A stretch of 64,000 bases of DNA from Chryseobacterium aquifrigidense (GCF_006716485.1 NZ_VFPD01000005.1:1-64000); one strand, 5' to 3'. Positions 1-10,200 are shown, counted from the first letter of the stretch. Notes: a model not told the origin generated them from the sequence alone. Numbers and translations are program-made.

Positions 1-16
1 GAGTAGGCCGCCGCCA
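1..16 (+). rRNA. 5S ribosomal RNA, 3' end only
   Basis: The window opens with GAGTAGGCCGCCGCCA, which resembles the conserved 3' terminus of Bacteroidota 5S rRNA (GAGTAGGYCGCYGCC). A strong hairpin followed by a T run lies 16 bases downstream, as expected at the end of an rRNA operon. Only the last ~16 bases are in the window, so the call depends on the upstream sequence being the rest of 5S. Confidence 0.6.
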
Positions 17-34
17 GTTTTTATTTTATTTTTA

Positions 35-70
35 AAAATCCTTTATCATAACGATAAAGGATTTTTTTTT
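35..70 (+). terminator. Rho-independent terminator of the rRNA operon
   Basis: AAATCCTTTAT and ATAAAGGATTT flank a short loop and are followed by a run of T. It lies directly after the putative 5S end. Confidence 0.85.
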
Positions 71-92
71 GCTTTATACCCAGCTCAGGGTT

Positions 93-175
93 ATGAGTAA
101 TGAGCAATGAGCAATGAGAAATAGATAATAGATAATAGATAATAGATAATAGATAATAGATAATAGATAATAGAT
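93..175. repeat. Heptamer tandem array
   Basis: About twelve consecutive 7-bp units. The first four are variants (ATGAGTA, ATGAGCA, ATGAGCA, ATGAGAA); from 121 to 175 there are 7.9 identical copies of ATAGATA. A related heptamer pattern in reverse complement (ATTATCA/CTTATCA) follows at about 190-215. No reading frame is conserved, so this is a non-coding simple repeat. Confidence 0.95.
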
Positions 176-222
176 GCGCGTAGTAAGCAATCATCAATTA
201 TCACTTATCATTCATGTTTCTC

Positions 223-336
223 CCTAGCCCCGATAGCAATGGTTACCCCGCAGCAGGGGTGTAGGCCCTCCGGCTTCGCGCATAGGACAGCACTAGGCGC
301 GAGGAGTATGAATGAATAGCGGGAAAAAGCTCCTGA
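223..336. repeat. GC-rich intergenic element, probable dispersed repeat
   Basis: This block is clearly GC-richer than its surroundings. It starts CTAGCCCCGATAGC and ends near GCGGGAAAAAGCTCCTG, with an internal hairpin ACCCC-N6-GGGGT at 245-260. It resembles a non-coding element I associate with Chryseobacterium spacers; that recognition is from memory and unverified. Only one copy is in this window. The rest of 1-520 (337-520) is AT-rich and holds the upstream region of the next gene. Confidence 0.5.
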
Positions 337-520
337 AATTTTTAGATTTCTGTTATATTCTAATCTACAGAAGTAAACGAAATACACAGTCTTTATGCTG
401 GCTGATATTTTTTGATTTGTAATTCACTTTATTCAATTACCGGAGATTTTTTGTTTTTGTATTTTGAAAATTGTGTAACTTAGTAGAATTAAAACAATTA
501 CAAATTTAAATATATATAGT

Positions 521-1687
521 ATGAAAAAACATTTATTCCCTCTATTTTTACTGTTATTAGGTGTGAATGCACAAGCACAACAGGATTTCTTTGCGATTAC
601 AGGAAAAGACACTCAGAGTATTACTTTCAATGATTTTCGTGCCATTGATGGGACTAATGGAACATCAGGAGAGAAGTTTTTTACAGCTGATTCTTCAGCA
701 AAAGTATTTTCACAAACGAGAAAAGGTGTTGTAGCAGAAGACAGAAATTCTTACAATCATTCTCAAGCCGTGACATTAGCAGCTCTTGCATATGATTCTT
801 CGAATAACAATCTGGTTTATATGCCTATGTTTTCTTCAAATATTTACGTTTTGAATCCGAAGACAAAAGAAATTACTTTAGTGGAAAATAAAGTGGCAAG
901 AGTATCATCATGCGATATCAATTCTCATATTACCAGGATGGCAACCGGATATAACGGAAATATTTATGCTGTAAATAATGCGGGAACACAGTTTTTGGAA
1001 ATAAGAAAAGAAGCGGGACAATATATTGTAAATGATCTTGGAATTATTAAAGATGATGCTTCTAATGGCCGAAATTCCTTTACTGCTATGGAAACCGGTT
1101 TCGGAGGTGATATGATTGCTGATGCAGATAATAACTTCTATGTATTTGCTGCTTCAGGGAATGTCTTTAAAGTTGTGACAAAAGATTTGAAAGCTAAATT
1201 TATAGGTAAAATTACGGGGATTCCTGATAACTATTCAGTAAATGGTTCTGCAGTAAATGCTCAGGGTAAAGTTGTTGTAGCAAGTGCAAAAGGAGGAGCT
1301 TTATATGAGGTTGATCTGGTAACATTGCAGGCTAAGCAGCTTCCGGGAGAACAGGGACTTCATATTTATGATTTGGCAAGTAAATATTTTGCTAATGATA
1401 AATCTTCAACGGTTAATACTCTGGCTACAAATCTCGATATTTATCCAACAAGGGTTGATGAGCACTATATCAACGTTCATGTTAACAACAATGTAAAAGG
1501 TACCATTAAATTGAATATCTTTGATATGGCAGGCAAAAATGTAATGACTCAGAGCTTATCTGTAAAAGATAGCTCATTGGATGAAAAAGTATACCTTAAA
1601 GGATTGGTGACTGGAGCGTATATTGTAAATATTGCTGATGAATCCGGAAAAATAATATTCAACAAGAAGATTCTGGTAACGAGATAA
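521..1687 (+). CDS. Secreted protein with type IX secretion C-terminal sorting domain
   Basis: A 388-residue protein with an N-terminal signal peptide (MKKHLFPLFLLLLGVNAQAQ, cleavage after AQA or AQAQ). The middle (about 30-300) has repeated short Gly/Asn-rich strands (e.g. NIYAVNNAG, NNFYVFAASGN, GGALYEVDL) suggestive of a beta-propeller-like fold. The last ~75 residues (KLNIFDMAGKNV, ending in GAYIVNI...KKILVTR) match the type A sorting domain read by the T9SS. It is therefore inferred to be exported to the periplasm by Sec and then moved across the outer membrane to the surface or medium. The cargo's activity is not identifiable. It stands alone with its own terminator. Confidence 0.85.
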   Translation: MKKHLFPLFLLLLGVNAQAQQDFFAITGKDTQSITFNDFRAIDGTNGTSGEKFFTADSSAKVFSQTRKGVVAEDRNSYNHSQAVTLAALAYDSSNNNLVYMPMFSSNIYVLNPKTKEITLVENKVARVSSCDINSHITRMATGYNGNIYAVNNAGTQFLEIRKEAGQYIVNDLGIIKDDASNGRNSFTAMETGFGGDMIADADNNFYVFAASGNVFKVVTKDLKAKFIGKITGIPDNYSVNGSAVNAQGKVVVASAKGGALYEVDLVTLQAKQLPGEQGLHIYDLASKYFANDKSSTVNTLATNLDIYPTRVDEHYINVHVNNNVKGTIKLNIFDMAGKNVMTQSLSVKDSSLDEKVYLKGLVTGAYIVNIADESGKIIFNKKILVTR

Positions 1688-1713
1688 TAGTGTACTGTGA
1701 ATCATCATATAAC

Positions 1714-1746
1714 AACCTTTTCAAATTATTTTGAGAAGGTTTTTTA
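1714..1746 (+). terminator. Terminator after the T9SS cargo gene
   Basis: AACCTTTTCAAA pairs with TTTGAGAAGGTT across a 4-base loop and is followed by a T run. Confidence 0.8.
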
Positions 1747-1813
1747 ATGATTATTTGACATCCAATAAGTTTTATTTTTCGATATTAAAATGTACTTTTA
1801 TAAAAAAATATAG

Positions 1814-4465
1814 ATGAAACTATACTTTAATGTAGGATATATTGTAAATGCCGGAGAAAATTTGCAGCTGGTATTTGGTGAAGAGGAGAATACCTTACAT
1901 ATCCATACTATGTTTTATGCGGAGAATGGTCTATGGAAATGTGAAGTAGACTATTTTTCAAAATCCATTTCCTATCATTATCGAGTAGTGAACGAAAAAG
2001 GAGATGTATTGAGGGAAGAATTCGTGGGGCATCATTTGAGCTTTCCACACAATTATAAGGAGTTTATCATTTTTGATGAATGGAATAACAAAAACTTTCC
2101 TGAGAATTATTTAAATAACAAAATTCTTTATAATAAACTACACGATTTTATTCCTGAAAAAGTTACAGTTTTAAAAAAACATACCCATTTGTTCAGGATA
2201 GAAGCTCCTATTTATAATCCGGATTGGAGGATTGTTCTTTTCGGAAGTACGGCCTCTTTAGGAAACTGGAGCTATGATAATGTTGTTCATCTGAATCAGA
2301 CAGATTTTGGAATGTGGGAAACTTCTGTTGAAATCCCGGAGAATGAATTTATCCAGTTTAAATATTGTATTTATGATACTAAAGAAAATAGGGTTATCGA
2401 TGTAGAGACCGGCGAAAACAGATTTACAGTTGCCAATCCAATAAGTGATGTGCTGCAGGTGGTTTCCAATCATTATTTCAGATTTAAAGGATATCAGATG
2501 TATCATGATGCTGGTGTAGCAATTCCTGTATTCTCCCTGAGAAGTGAGGATGGATTTGGAGTTGGAGAATTTACAGATATTAAAAAACTGGCAGATTGGA
2601 CCAAAGAAACCAATCTGGGAATTATTCAGATTCTCCCGATCAATGATACAACTGCTAATTACTCATGGACGGATTCCTATCCATATGCCGCAGTGTCTGT
2701 TTATGCTTTGCATCCACAATATATTTCTTTAGAAAACCTTGATTACGCTTTACCGAAAGAACTCGTTAAAGAATATCTGCTTGAAAAAGAGAAGTTAAAT
2801 GCCTTGGACCTGATTGATTATGAAAAGATGATAGACGGTAAGTGGAAATATCTGACCGCTGTTTTCAACAAGGAAAAGGACAAAATTTATAAAGACAGGA
2901 ACTTCAGGAAATTTATCAAGGATAATGAATACTGGCTTGTTCCTTATTCTGCATTCTGTGTTTTGAGAGATAAATATAAAACACCTAATTTCAACGAGTG
3001 GAAGACCCACAAAAAATATATTGCAGGTAAGATCTCACAGTTTTTTACAACGAAAAATAAAGATTATGATACCTTAATGCTTCATGCCTGGGTACAATAT
3101 CAATTGCACGTACAGCTTAAAGATGCTGTTGATTATACCCATAACCTGGGAGTTTCGTTGAAGGGAGATCTTCCCATCGGAATTTACAGATACTCAGTAG
3201 AAGCCTGGACAGAACCGGAATTATTCGGTATGGATTTCCAGGCAGGCGCACCACCTGACCAGTTTACAGAACTTGGACAAAACTGGGAGTTCCCCACTTA
3301 CAATTGGGAAGCAATGAAAGCAGACGATTACAAATGGTGGAAAAACAGATTCAAAGCATTGGAACAGTATTTTGATGCCATGAGAATTGACCATATATTA
3401 GGATTCTTCAGAATATGGAGAATGCCGATTTCTGCCGTACAAGGAATTTTAGGGTACTTTTATCCGGCTGTTCCTATTGTAGTGGATGAATTTAAAGCAT
3501 GGCAGATTCCGTTCGATTTTGACAGGTATTGTAAGCCTTTTATCAACAATAAGATCTTATGGGATAATTTCGGAGAAGAAAGCGCAAAAGCTCTTGAGTT
3601 TATGAACCGTAATGAAGACGGTACTTATACTTTCAAGGAAGAATTTGATACCCAGAGAAAACTTGTTAACTTCTTTAAGAAAAAATCATACGGCTCCCTT
3701 GAAGAGAAACTGGTTTCCCTTTGTGCCAATGTTTTGTTTTTAACAGAGGAAAGAAATGGGAAAACAGTTTATCATCCGAGATTCAATGTTTACAATACAG
3801 AATCTTATAAATACCTTTCGGAAGCAGAACAAAAGAGTATTTATGACCTCTACCATGATTACTTTTTCAGAAGACAGGACCATTTGTGGTTTGAAAAGGC
3901 CATGGAAAAACTTCCGGTCATCCTGAATGCTACCAAAATGCTGATTTGCGGTGAAGATCTTGGAATGGTTCCTGCCTGCGTTCCCATAGTGATGGATGAA
4001 TTGGCTATTATCGCACTTAAAGTACAAAGAATGCCTTCTGATAATATTCCATTCTATAATCCTAAGAATGCAAATTATATGAATGTAGTGACAGCATCCT
4101 CCCACGACAGTTCAACATTAAGACAATGGTGGAAGGAAGATCCTGTACTCACACAGAAATATTACAATCAACAATTAATACAGTATGGAAAATCACCCGA
4201 AGATCTCAATCCGCATCTTGCAGAGATCATCATGAAACAACATCTGTATAATGAGGCTATGCTTGCTATTTTCCCGATTCAGGAGTTCCTTGCCACAGAT
4301 GCAGAGCTTACCAATAAGAAAATGGATAACGAAAGGATCAACAATCCTGCAGTTTTCCCACATTACTGGCGCTACAGAATGCACATCAACCTTGAAGACC
4401 TGAAAGAGAAGAAATCTTTCAACCAAAAAATTGCTCATTGGATAAAAGATAGTGGAAGAGTGTAA
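1814..4465 (+). CDS. malQ: 4-alpha-glucanotransferase (amylomaltase, GH77) with two N-terminal starch-binding domains
   Basis: The 883-residue cytoplasmic enzyme has no signal peptide. Two CBM20-like beta-sandwich domains lie at about 1-100 and 120-225 (the second contains FGSTASLGNW). The GH77 barrel follows from about 235 to 870. The nucleophile motif RIDHILGF places the catalytic Asp at residue 526; the acid/base motif CGEDLG places Glu at 714; SSHDSSTLR is also present. The family transfers glucan segments between malto-oligosaccharides, in maltose or glycogen turnover. At about 880 residues with CBM20 domains it resembles plant DPE2 and Bacteroidota enzymes rather than the shorter 500-700-residue MalQ. 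It is monocistronic, bounded by terminators on both sides. Confidence 0.95.
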   Translation: MKLYFNVGYIVNAGENLQLVFGEEENTLHIHTMFYAENGLWKCEVDYFSKSISYHYRVVNEKGDVLREEFVGHHLSFPHNYKEFIIFDEWNNKNFPENYLNNKILYNKLHDFIPEKVTVLKKHTHLFRIEAPIYNPDWRIVLFGSTASLGNWSYDNVVHLNQTDFGMWETSVEIPENEFIQFKYCIYDTKENRVIDVETGENRFTVANPISDVLQVVSNHYFRFKGYQMYHDAGVAIPVFSLRSEDGFGVGEFTDIKKLADWTKETNLGIIQILPINDTTANYSWTDSYPYAAVSVYALHPQYISLENLDYALPKELVKEYLLEKEKLNALDLIDYEKMIDGKWKYLTAVFNKEKDKIYKDRNFRKFIKDNEYWLVPYSAFCVLRDKYKTPNFNEWKTHKKYIAGKISQFFTTKNKDYDTLMLHAWVQYQLHVQLKDAVDYTHNLGVSLKGDLPIGIYRYSVEAWTEPELFGMDFQAGAPPDQFTELGQNWEFPTYNWEAMKADDYKWWKNRFKALEQYFDAMRIDHILGFFRIWRMPISAVQGILGYFYPAVPIVVDEFKAWQIPFDFDRYCKPFINNKILWDNFGEESAKALEFMNRNEDGTYTFKEEFDTQRKLVNFFKKKSYGSLEEKLVSLCANVLFLTEERNGKTVYHPRFNVYNTESYKYLSEAEQKSIYDLYHDYFFRRQDHLWFEKAMEKLPVILNATKMLICGEDLGMVPACVPIVMDELAIIALKVQRMPSDNIPFYNPKNANYMNVVTASSHDSSTLRQWWKEDPVLTQKYYNQQLIQYGKSPEDLNPHLAEIIMKQHLYNEAMLAIFPIQEFLATDAELTNKKMDNERINNPAVFPHYWRYRMHINLEDLKEKKSFNQKIAHWIKDSGRV

Positions 4466-4505
4466 ATTTAACATCTGATTATCAATTAGTTAAAAATATT
4501 TTGAA

Positions 4506-4540
4506 AGAAGTTTAATCTTATGATTTAACTTCTTTTTTTT
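4506..4540 (+). terminator. Terminator after malQ
   Basis: AGAAGTTTAATC and GATTTAACTTCT form a stem with one mismatch and a TTAT loop, followed by eight T. Confidence 0.85.
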
Positions 4541-4604
4541 ATTTATATCAAAAAGATAGAATTAAGATATTCTGCTATATATTAACCAATTAACGACTAT
4601 AGAA

Positions 4605-5579
4605 ATGAAAAAAATATTTTTGGGATTAGCTATTGGGTTAGGCGTTTTGACGTCGGCTCAGCAGTATCCGAATAATGGTTGGGATGATGATGGTTATTAT
4701 CAGAATGAGGGAGGTTATTACAGTGATGAAGATGACAGAAATTATTTTCCTGACGATTATTATTACAATTATCCTCAGGACTATTATCCAAGTAATTATT
4801 ACCAAAGCTATTATAACGACTACAGAGGAAGTATTATTAATATCGACTGGAACGGATTTTTCGTACAGAACAGATTAAGCAGATGGCAGGTAGACCAGAT
4901 TATGAGGTTGAATAATCTGTATGCAAGTTTTAGCTCATGGAATAATTTCTACAGATATAATCCGGACAGATGGTATTATGACAGGTTTTATGCCTTGGAA
5001 AGAATTTTAGGACCAAGAGTATTCGTGGTTTTCCAGAATAACTATTACAGAGGTTCCAGCCCAATAGTTTATTTCCAGAATTATAGAAGAACCTATTATG
5101 TACCGAGATATACGGTAATGCCGAGATATAGAAATATTAATATCAATATTTACAGGGTAGACCGATCAAGATTCCGAAGAATGGATAATCCTACTTTCGA
5201 TATTGTCAGAAGAAGCAGCAGACCGGATAACGGTTTCAGAAACACGGGAAACCATGGAAATTCAGGTGGCTTCCGGGGAAATAATGGAAATAACAATAAT
5301 TCCGGTTTCAGAAATGATAATAACGGCGGTTTCAGAGGGAATTCTGATAATGGAGGAAACAGAGGAAATAATGATAACGGAGGCTTCAGAAATAGCAATG
5401 GAGGTGGCTTCAGAGGAAATAGTGAAGTAAGAAGAGAAGCTCCGAAACGAGAAGATAATGGTGGATTCAGAGGAAACAATGGAGGAGGTTTCAGACAGAG
5501 ATCTGAAAATTCTGCACCAAGACAGGAGAGCCGTGGGAATAGCGGCGGCGGTTTTAGAGGCAGTTTAGTAAGGAATTAA
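4605..5579 (+). CDS. Secreted Tyr-rich protein with a Gly/Asn/Arg repeat tail
   Basis: A 324-residue protein not recognised as a named family. A signal peptide (MKKIFLGLAIGLGVLTSAQ) is followed by an acidic, Tyr-rich stretch (about 20-80, YYYNYPQDYYPSNYY). A more ordinary region (about 85-195) contains RLSRWQVDQIMRLN. From about 208 to the end the protein is low complexity, with many GGFRGN-like units resembling RGG boxes. The tail is likely disordered. Such proteins are common in Chryseobacterium envelopes (family knowledge), but no activity can be assigned. It is flanked by its own terminator. Confidence 0.75.
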   Translation: MKKIFLGLAIGLGVLTSAQQYPNNGWDDDGYYQNEGGYYSDEDDRNYFPDDYYYNYPQDYYPSNYYQSYYNDYRGSIINIDWNGFFVQNRLSRWQVDQIMRLNNLYASFSSWNNFYRYNPDRWYYDRFYALERILGPRVFVVFQNNYYRGSSPIVYFQNYRRTYYVPRYTVMPRYRNININIYRVDRSRFRRMDNPTFDIVRRSSRPDNGFRNTGNHGNSGGFRGNNGNNNNSGFRNDNNGGFRGNSDNGGNRGNNDNGGFRNSNGGGFRGNSEVRREAPKREDNGGFRGNNGGGFRQRSENSAPRQESRGNSGGGFRGSLVRN

Positions 5580-5607
5580 TTTTCATATATTATATTTAAG
5601 TGGTGTG

Positions 5608-5640
5608 AAGGACAGGTTTTTATAATCTGTCCTTTTTTTT
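5608..5640 (+). terminator. Terminator after the Tyr/Gly-rich protein gene
   Basis: AAGGACAG and CTGTCCTT separated by 11 bases, followed by a T run. Confidence 0.85.
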
Positions 5641-5766
5641 ATTCTTTTATTGATTTATTTTTATTAAAATTTAACATTATTTATGAATATGTTAATTTAA
5701 CTTGTATTTTAATTCATAATCAAAAAGGTATAATAACAAAATAACAATTAATTAAATTTTAAAAAG

Positions 5767-6189
5767 ATGAAAAAATTAGTTTTAGCAATAGCATTTATCG
5801 GAATGGGAAGTTTTGCAATGGCACAACAAACTACAACTCCACAAGACAGACAGGCAAGAGCAGTTGAAATGAAGCAGAAAATGGAGCAGAGACAGCAGGA
5901 ACGTCTCGATCAGATGCAAAAGGACCTTAATCTTAACCCATCTCAGGTAACACAGATAAAGGCTCTTCAAGACAAAAGAAAAGCTGAAATGAAGGCTGAG
6001 TTCGACAAAAATAAAGTAGACAGACAAGCTAAGATGCAGGAAATGCAGGCCAAAAGAGCGCAAATGGATGCTGATATGAAAAAAATCCTTACTCCTGATC
6101 AATATGATAAATGGCAGGCTGACAGAAAAGCTAAAGCAGAGAAAATGAAAATGGCTATGAAAGAAAGAAAAATGATGAAAAGCCGATGA
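5767..6189 (+). CDS. Spy/CpxP-like periplasmic LTxxQ protein
   Basis: A 140-residue protein with signal peptide MKKLVLAIAFIGMGSFAMAQ. The mature part is almost entirely charged helix, rich in Lys, Gln, Met and Asp. Two LTxxQ-like motifs are visible, LNPSQV at about residue 56 and LTPDQY at about 107, the hallmark of the Spy/CpxP/DUF4890 group. E. coli Spy and CpxP are periplasmic chaperones or stress modulators; the same role here is inferred from architecture only. It is monocistronic with its own terminator. Confidence 0.75.
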   Translation: MKKLVLAIAFIGMGSFAMAQQTTTPQDRQARAVEMKQKMEQRQQERLDQMQKDLNLNPSQVTQIKALQDKRKAEMKAEFDKNKVDRQAKMQEMQAKRAQMDADMKKILTPDQYDKWQADRKAKAEKMKMAMKERKMMKSR

Positions 6190-6245
6190 ATACAGGAACT
6201 GCTGAAGTAAAATAACAGTTTGTAATTTTAGTTTTTTAATGTGTT

Positions 6246-6273
6246 AAGGATGGATGATTTTCCATCCTTTTTG
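6246..6273 (+). terminator. Terminator after the Spy-like gene
   Basis: AAGGATGGA and TCCATCCTT around a short loop, followed by Ts. Confidence 0.85.
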
Positions 6274-6292
6274 TATTAATTTTCTTTAAAAC

Positions 6293-6324
6293 TTTTGATT
6301 TCGGGCTTTTATTCCCTATTTTTG
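6293..6324 (+). promoter_or_regulatory. Bacteroidota-type promoter of ferritin
   Basis: TTTG at 6293-6296, 20 bases, then TATTTTTG at 6317-6324: a full match to the TTTG-N19/21-TAnnTTTG consensus. Transcription should start near 6331, so the ATG at 6295 would lie upstream of the start point and the ATG at 6343 is the real start codon. Confidence 0.75.
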
Positions 6325-6342
6325 ACTATAAATTTAATACTT

Positions 6343-6852
6343 ATGGTTAGCGAAAAAATTGCAAAATTAATTAACGAACAAATTGCCCACGAACAATACG
6401 CCGCTCAATATTATCTTTCAATGTCTGCATGGTTTTCCGGAAAAGATCTGGATGGAATTGCCAACTATTTCAGAGTACAGAGCAAAGAAGAATTGATGCA
6501 TGCAGACAAAATGTTTGATTATTTGAATGATGTAGGAGGAGAAATTATCATCGGAGAAATTCCAAAACCTCCACACGAGTTCGAAAACGCGACAGATATT
6601 TTTGAGAAAGCATTAGCACATGAGAAAGTGGTAACTAAAAGTATTTTCAATATTGTAAAAAATGCAAACGATGAGGGAGATTTTGCAACAACATCATTCC
6701 TGCAGTGGTTCATCAACGAACAGGTAGAAGAAGAAGCGAGTGCTTCTCAATACGTAACAAAAATCAAAATGGTATGTGATAATCCATCCGCATTATATCT
6801 TTTTGACCAGGAATTGTCGCAGAGAGTATTTACTCCCAACACAACCGCTTAA
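6343..6852 (+). CDS. ftnA: Ferritin (non-haem iron storage)
   Basis: The protein is 169 residues from the ATG at 6343. An in-frame ATG at 6295 lies inside the promoter and is rejected. It is a four-helix bundle with bacterial ferritin ligands: Glu in the first helix, E-Q-Y-A-A-Q-Y motif (HEQYAAQYYLSMSAWF), and later QSKEELMHADKMF and INEQVEEEASA. Such proteins form 24-subunit shells in the cytoplasm, oxidise Fe(II) and store Fe(III). Length and motifs are typical of FtnA-type ferritin rather than bacterioferritin. It is transcribed alone, with its own promoter and terminator. Confidence 0.95.
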   Translation: MVSEKIAKLINEQIAHEQYAAQYYLSMSAWFSGKDLDGIANYFRVQSKEELMHADKMFDYLNDVGGEIIIGEIPKPPHEFENATDIFEKALAHEKVVTKSIFNIVKNANDEGDFATTSFLQWFINEQVEEEASASQYVTKIKMVCDNPSALYLFDQELSQRVFTPNTTA

Positions 6853-6873
6853 GATTGAAAATCTTCAAAATAT

Positions 6874-6906
6874 AAAACCGTTATCCTCAGGAATAGCGGT
6901 TTTTTT
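6874..6906 (+). terminator. Terminator after ferritin
   Basis: AAACCGTTAT and ATAGCGGTTT stem, followed by a T run. Confidence 0.8.
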
Positions 6907-6921
6907 GTTAAAACAAGAGTG

Positions 6922-7146
6922 CTATTTCCTATATGGCTGCCTCTGGATTCTCACAGCGGAAATAAAAACCACCGCTCCCAATACAAAACTTAGAAATAAA
7001 GAGTTGGCTATGTTTTCAGCGGGCATATAATGATGCCCTTCTGATGTAACGGGCGGATCTAAACAATCGACAATATTGTAAGTGACCACTGTAGTACATA
7101 ACATGATGATCAGACTTATAAAAAAGGAGTTTAAATATATTCTCAT
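6922..7146 (-). CDS. Small two-TM membrane protein, unknown
   Basis: This 74-residue ORF encodes two hydrophobic stretches, about 5-25 (LNSFFISLIIMLCTTVV) and 48-65 (NSLFLSFVLGAVVFISAV), joined by a polar loop and ending in a basic tail (RIQRQPYRK). That pattern fits a two-span inner-membrane protein. No family is recognised. It is convergent with ferritin, fills the spacer before the helicase gene and has no obvious promoter, so its reality rests on the coherent membrane topology only. Confidence 0.5.
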   Translation of the reverse strand: MRIYLNSFFISLIIMLCTTVVTYNIVDCLDPPVTSEGHHYMPAENIANSLFLSFVLGAVVFISAVRIQRQPYRK

Positions 7147-7282
7147 GGTTGGTTAGTTGTAATCAAAATATAATCGGAGACTATATAATTATATTCATCT
7201 TAGAATAAAAATAATAAAACCTTTTCATATTTTGAAAGATTTTTTACAAAAATTGTATAGTAATGTTTTGTAAATGTTCAGA

Positions 7283-10200
7283 TTATAGATAAATGATCTG
7301 AGTTTTGAGTACTTTTTTGCCCAAACGTTCAAGAATGTTTTTATATCCTTCTACCTGCGCTTCATCCTTCGCTTTTTGTTCACCGGTTTTGAAATCTACA
7401 ATCATATAACCTTCTTCATTCTTCAAGATACGGTCCGGCCTGAAGATATGGCTTTCTCCTCTTTCAGAGATCATAATATCTTTCTCGTTGATCACTTCCC
7501 ATTTTTCATCAAAGAATTCTGCATATTTTCTGATAATTTCCTGCAGCGTAACCTGTATCTCATTTTTCTCCTCCAGTGTAATCTGTCCTTCTAAAGCATA
7601 ACCATCCAATACCTTCACGATGTCATTTTCTGTATTGATCTTTGATAAAAGTTCGTGAACAAATAGCCCGATTCTTACCTTTTCATTTCGCACCTGATAG
7701 TTTTTTGAAGGCGTTGCAATCTTGATAGAAGTACTTTTTTCATTAACATTCTTCAGGTTCTGAATATTCTGCGTTTTAAAAGAGGAACTTTTATCTTTCG
7801 AATATTTCCTAAGCATTTCAGGATTCACTTCATAAACATCAAACGCATCAGCCTGTTCAGGATTTTTTGTCTGAAGGAATTCCAGAAGCTCAAGATTATT
7901 GGAAGTTTTATTCGCTTTTTGAAGATAAAAAAATAATTGTTCAACAGGTCTTGTCGTCGCTACATACTGAAGACATAATCTGTCAATCAGGTTTTTATAA
8001 GAATTTTTAGTGTTGAAAAGCAGGATTTCATCATCATAAGCTTCCAGATTTTTGCTGAACTGATTGATGTTGACCGATTTTAAAGCTTCATTCTCATTGG
8101 TATCAAACCAGTTGGTGAACTCACTGTCCCGATTCTTATTCATCATTGGGATAAAAACAATGGGAAATTCCAGTCCTTTAGACTTGTGGATGGTCATGAT
8201 CTGGACAGCATCAATATTTTCTGAAGCCTGAATGGTATAGGAAGCAGCTTCTTCATCCCAGTATTTTAAAAACTCTTTGGTACTGGCACCTGCATTCTGC
8301 GTAAAGTTGAAAAGCATTTCCAGGAAGTTCAGTAGAAAGTCTGTTTCTTTATTTTCGACAGAGAATTCGTTGATATAATATTCTATAAAATTGTAAAGAT
8401 TGAATCTCGGGAAGTTGTCCTGTTTAAGCTGCAGCGAATATTTTTGCTGAATAAACTGCAGAATTTCTTCGTGGCCTTCAATATCCAGAATTTCTTTCAT
8501 TCCTAAAGTAAAATCCGGCATATGAATTTTTCCCAACGTAGTCAGATGATACATCATCATGATCAGGCAATGTTTATTCTTTGGATTAAGCTCCCAGCGA
8601 AGAAATTCAATAACCGCCTTTAACGTATTGGAAAGTTCCAGAGTAAGACCTTTATCTGAGATCGTTTTGATATTTGTTTCTTCTCCTTTGTAGTTTACCT
8701 TTAAACTTCCCAGTTTTTGAGAATAGCTGAAAATATCAAAATTTCCCCGGCAAAGAATAGTGATGTCAGAAAACTTGAAACCATTATCCAGACATTCCTG
8801 AATATCTTTCTGCATTCTTTCGGAAGTATTGGTATAAAATTCTTCATTCGTAAGATTTTCGATTAGGTTAACCTTAACACGTCCATCCTTTTGGGATTTT
8901 GGATTTTGCTCAGCGTCTGCCCCGAAAATATTTTGATGCTCTTCCAGGAGTCCTTCAGAGTGGAAACGGTACAACTCGTTGTTGAATTGTACAATGTTTC
9001 TGGCACTTCTCCAGTTGTCTTTTAATACCAGAAGATCAGCTTCCTTTGGTGAAAATTCCTTTTTGTTAATGATATCCAGCATCAGTTTACTTTCGCCGCC
9101 ACGGAATCTGTAAATACTCTGCTTGGGATCTCCCACCAATGTAAATGAGGTGTACTCGGTGGAGACACTGTGATCTCTCAGCGGAACAAAATTCTGCCAC
9201 TGCAGTTCTGAGGTATCCTGAAACTCATCAAAGAAATAATGCTGAAATTGTGAACCTACTTTTTCATAAATAAATGCTGATGGTTCATTTTTAAGATTTT
9301 CATTGATCAGAATATTAAACTTGGAAAGAAGGACAAGATCATTTTCCTCTTCAATTTTTTGAAGCTCATCCTGAATATCCTTATTTACCTTTAAAGGAAG
9401 AAGTGCAGACAAAACTTTCTCTTTCTTTTGAGTCTCAATATACAGAATGATAAGTTTCATCCGGTTGTCCAGAAGCTGATCCAGAATTTCAAAAATCTCA
9501 GATTCTTTATGTTTTGACTTTGAAGACGCTCCCTTTCTGTAATTGTTGATCACAGACTCTTCCTGAGTTGTAGGAAAAGGAAAACCGGCTCTCTTCTGTT
9601 GATAGAAATCTATAACCTTTGTGAAGAAGCCTCCGATTCCGTTTTTACCCTGAGCAAAATCCTCAATATCAATATTTCTTGATTTGAACAACTCAATGGA
9701 ACCGGCTGCCAGTTCTGCAGACTGTTTTTTATTGAGAACAATCTCTTTACGTAGCGCATTCTTTATATTCTCATAATTGGCATCGTCAAAACTTTTATTG
9801 CTTTTCAGATGCTCGTAGTGAATATCCTTTACAAATTCCTTCGCAGAATCATAAAGATTTTTGTTAAGATTGATTCTTTCATTGTTTTCGAGACTGTAAT
9901 CTACATAATCCATGAAAGAATTGGAGATCGTTTCATTTTCACCAATCTGATCCAGCATTTTATCTACGGCCTCTATCAGAAACGGCTCAGCTTCAATTTC
10001 AAGATTAAAATTTTTAGCCAGTCCCAATTCATAGGAAAAACTTCTTACCAGTCTTGAGTTAAAACGGTCAATCGTTCCGATATTCAGTGTGGAATAATTG
10101 TGGAGAACGTAATCCAGCAGTTTTTTAGAACGTTGATGAAGGTCATCAATGGTAATTTTCAGACCCTGTTCTTCAAATGCTTTCTGAATATTTTTCAGAT

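Noticed and set aside
121..175. Possible CRISPR array
   Set aside because: Units are 7 bp without spacers, so this is a simple tandem repeat.
5150..5479. 109-codon Pro/Leu/Phe-rich minus-strand frame
   Set aside because: Shadow of the GGFRGN repeat region; its composition follows from the complement of Gly/Phe/Arg codons.
6295..6342. Longer ferritin start
   Set aside because: The ATG at 6295 lies inside the -33/-7 promoter; the ATG at 6343 gives the normal ferritin N terminus.
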